The translations under genes were made by a program, and so were the position numbers. From Natranaerobius thermophilus JW/NM-WN-LF (GTDB lineage: Bacteria > Bacillota > Natranaerobiia > Natranaerobiales > Natranaerobiaceae): 64,000 bases of DNA. Positions 63,757 to 64,000 of this stretch are shown piece by piece. Positions within the stretch are counted from its first letter, which is position 1. Every line of letters begins with the position of its first letter. Location: the NCBI RefSeq assembly GCF_000020005.1, contig NC_010718.1:2872001-2936000 (forward strand). The letters run 5' to 3'. The notes under the pieces are model-generated. The model saw only the letters and a program-made list of their open reading frames with translations, was not told the origin of the DNA and searched no databases.

Positions 63757-64000
63757 ATGAAGCATTTACACATAACAATTAAAATAACAGCGATTATTAT
63801 AGTTTTGATTTTACTTCTTAATACAATTCAAATTATTAAAGGTAGTTATTATCCAGTTCCCATGCCTGAAGATAATTTTTTTGGCCAGGTAGAACAACCT
63901 GTCAATGTCGCTCACAGGGGTGCCTCCGGAAAAGCTCCTGAAAATACAATAATTGCCTTTGAAAAAGCTACCAAAAAAGGGGCTGATGCTTTAGAACTTG
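63757..64000 (+). CDS. Glycerophosphodiester phosphodiesterase, N-terminal part (cut by window edge)
   Basis: The first 81 residues are visible. A membrane helix ([17 protein letters not shown]) comes first, then a linker and [20 protein letters not shown]. The HRG...PENT motif is the hallmark of the GDPD catalytic barrel, which releases glycerol 3-phosphate from glycerophosphodiesters. ATG at 63757 follows GAGGTGAG. The helix suggests that it works at the outer face of the membrane. The remainder lies beyond the window. Confidence 0.85.
   Translation, partial: MKHLHITIKITAIIIVLILLLNTIQIIKGSYYPVPMPEDNFFGQVEQPVNVAHRGASGKAPENTIIAFEKATKKGADALEL

Overview
The window looks like chromosome from an anaerobic, probably halophilic and alkaliphilic Firmicute of the Clostridia type. 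It resembles Natranaerobius; that is my inference from gene content and was not checked by search. Supporting signs are very acidic secreted proteins, many Na+-linked transporters (two NhaC-type, DAACS, SSS, BrnQ), fermentation of amino acids with Stickland-type chemistry (a Sec-containing proline-reductase-like protein), AT-rich spacers, and frequent TTG and GTG starts behind strong AGGAGG sites. I saw no rRNA, tRNA or CRISPR array.

Layout. 1-9.6 kb: end of a 2Fe-2S protein gene, aspartase, a YfcC transporter with an M20 amidohydrolase and an IclR regulator, an NhaC antiporter behind a sigma-54 promoter, and a ParM/ParR pair. 9.6-19.2 kb: glycerol kinase, an MFS carrier, methionine gamma-lyase behind a consensus sigma-54 promoter, a SAM-riboswitch-controlled NhaC-family transporter (MetT-like), a dicarboxylate-type symporter and a small zinc-ribbon protein. 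19.3-29.7 kb: a five-repeat FMN-binding protein, ferritin, a soluble chemotaxis-type protein and a complete ribose operon (rbsR-K-D-A-C-B). 29.9-37.6 kb: a broken glycine-betaine-binding gene, secreted NAGPA, SLH and subtilisin proteins, a BTAD regulator and a cysteine desulfurase-like enzyme. 38-46 kb: a branched-chain/aromatic amino acid fermentation cluster (brnQ, IclR, amino acid dehydrogenase, buk, ptb, iorA, iorB). 46.1-47.6 kb: a complete insertion sequence with a 17-bp target duplication. 47.9-64 kb: an unrecognised secreted protein, glycerol dehydrogenase, peptidase and transport genes, a selenoprotein fusing the PrdA-like and PrdB-like parts of D-proline reductase, two prolidase-like amidohydrolases, a broken AIM24-family gene, SppA with a degenerate tyrosine recombinase, and the start of a glycerophosphodiesterase gene.

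How it fits together. Much of the window serves uptake and fermentation of amino acids and peptides. In the brnQ-to-ior cluster, amino acids enter with Na+, are deaminated, oxidised to acyl-CoA by the ferredoxin-dependent Ior enzyme, and yield ATP through Ptb and Buk. An identical three-half-site motif (GTTC-N9-GAAC-N3-GTTC) lies before brnQ and before the dehydrogenase, so one regulator probably controls both. Around 52-59 kb, peptidase, symporter, amidohydrolase and a one-chain proline-reductase-like enzyme form a candidate module for reductive use of a proline-like compound.

Three genes carry simple, recent-looking lesions: the betaine-binding gene (two in-frame stops), the AIM24 gene (one stop) and brnQ (a one-base frameshift). 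A dispersed palindromic MITE-like repeat recurs in at least seven spacers.
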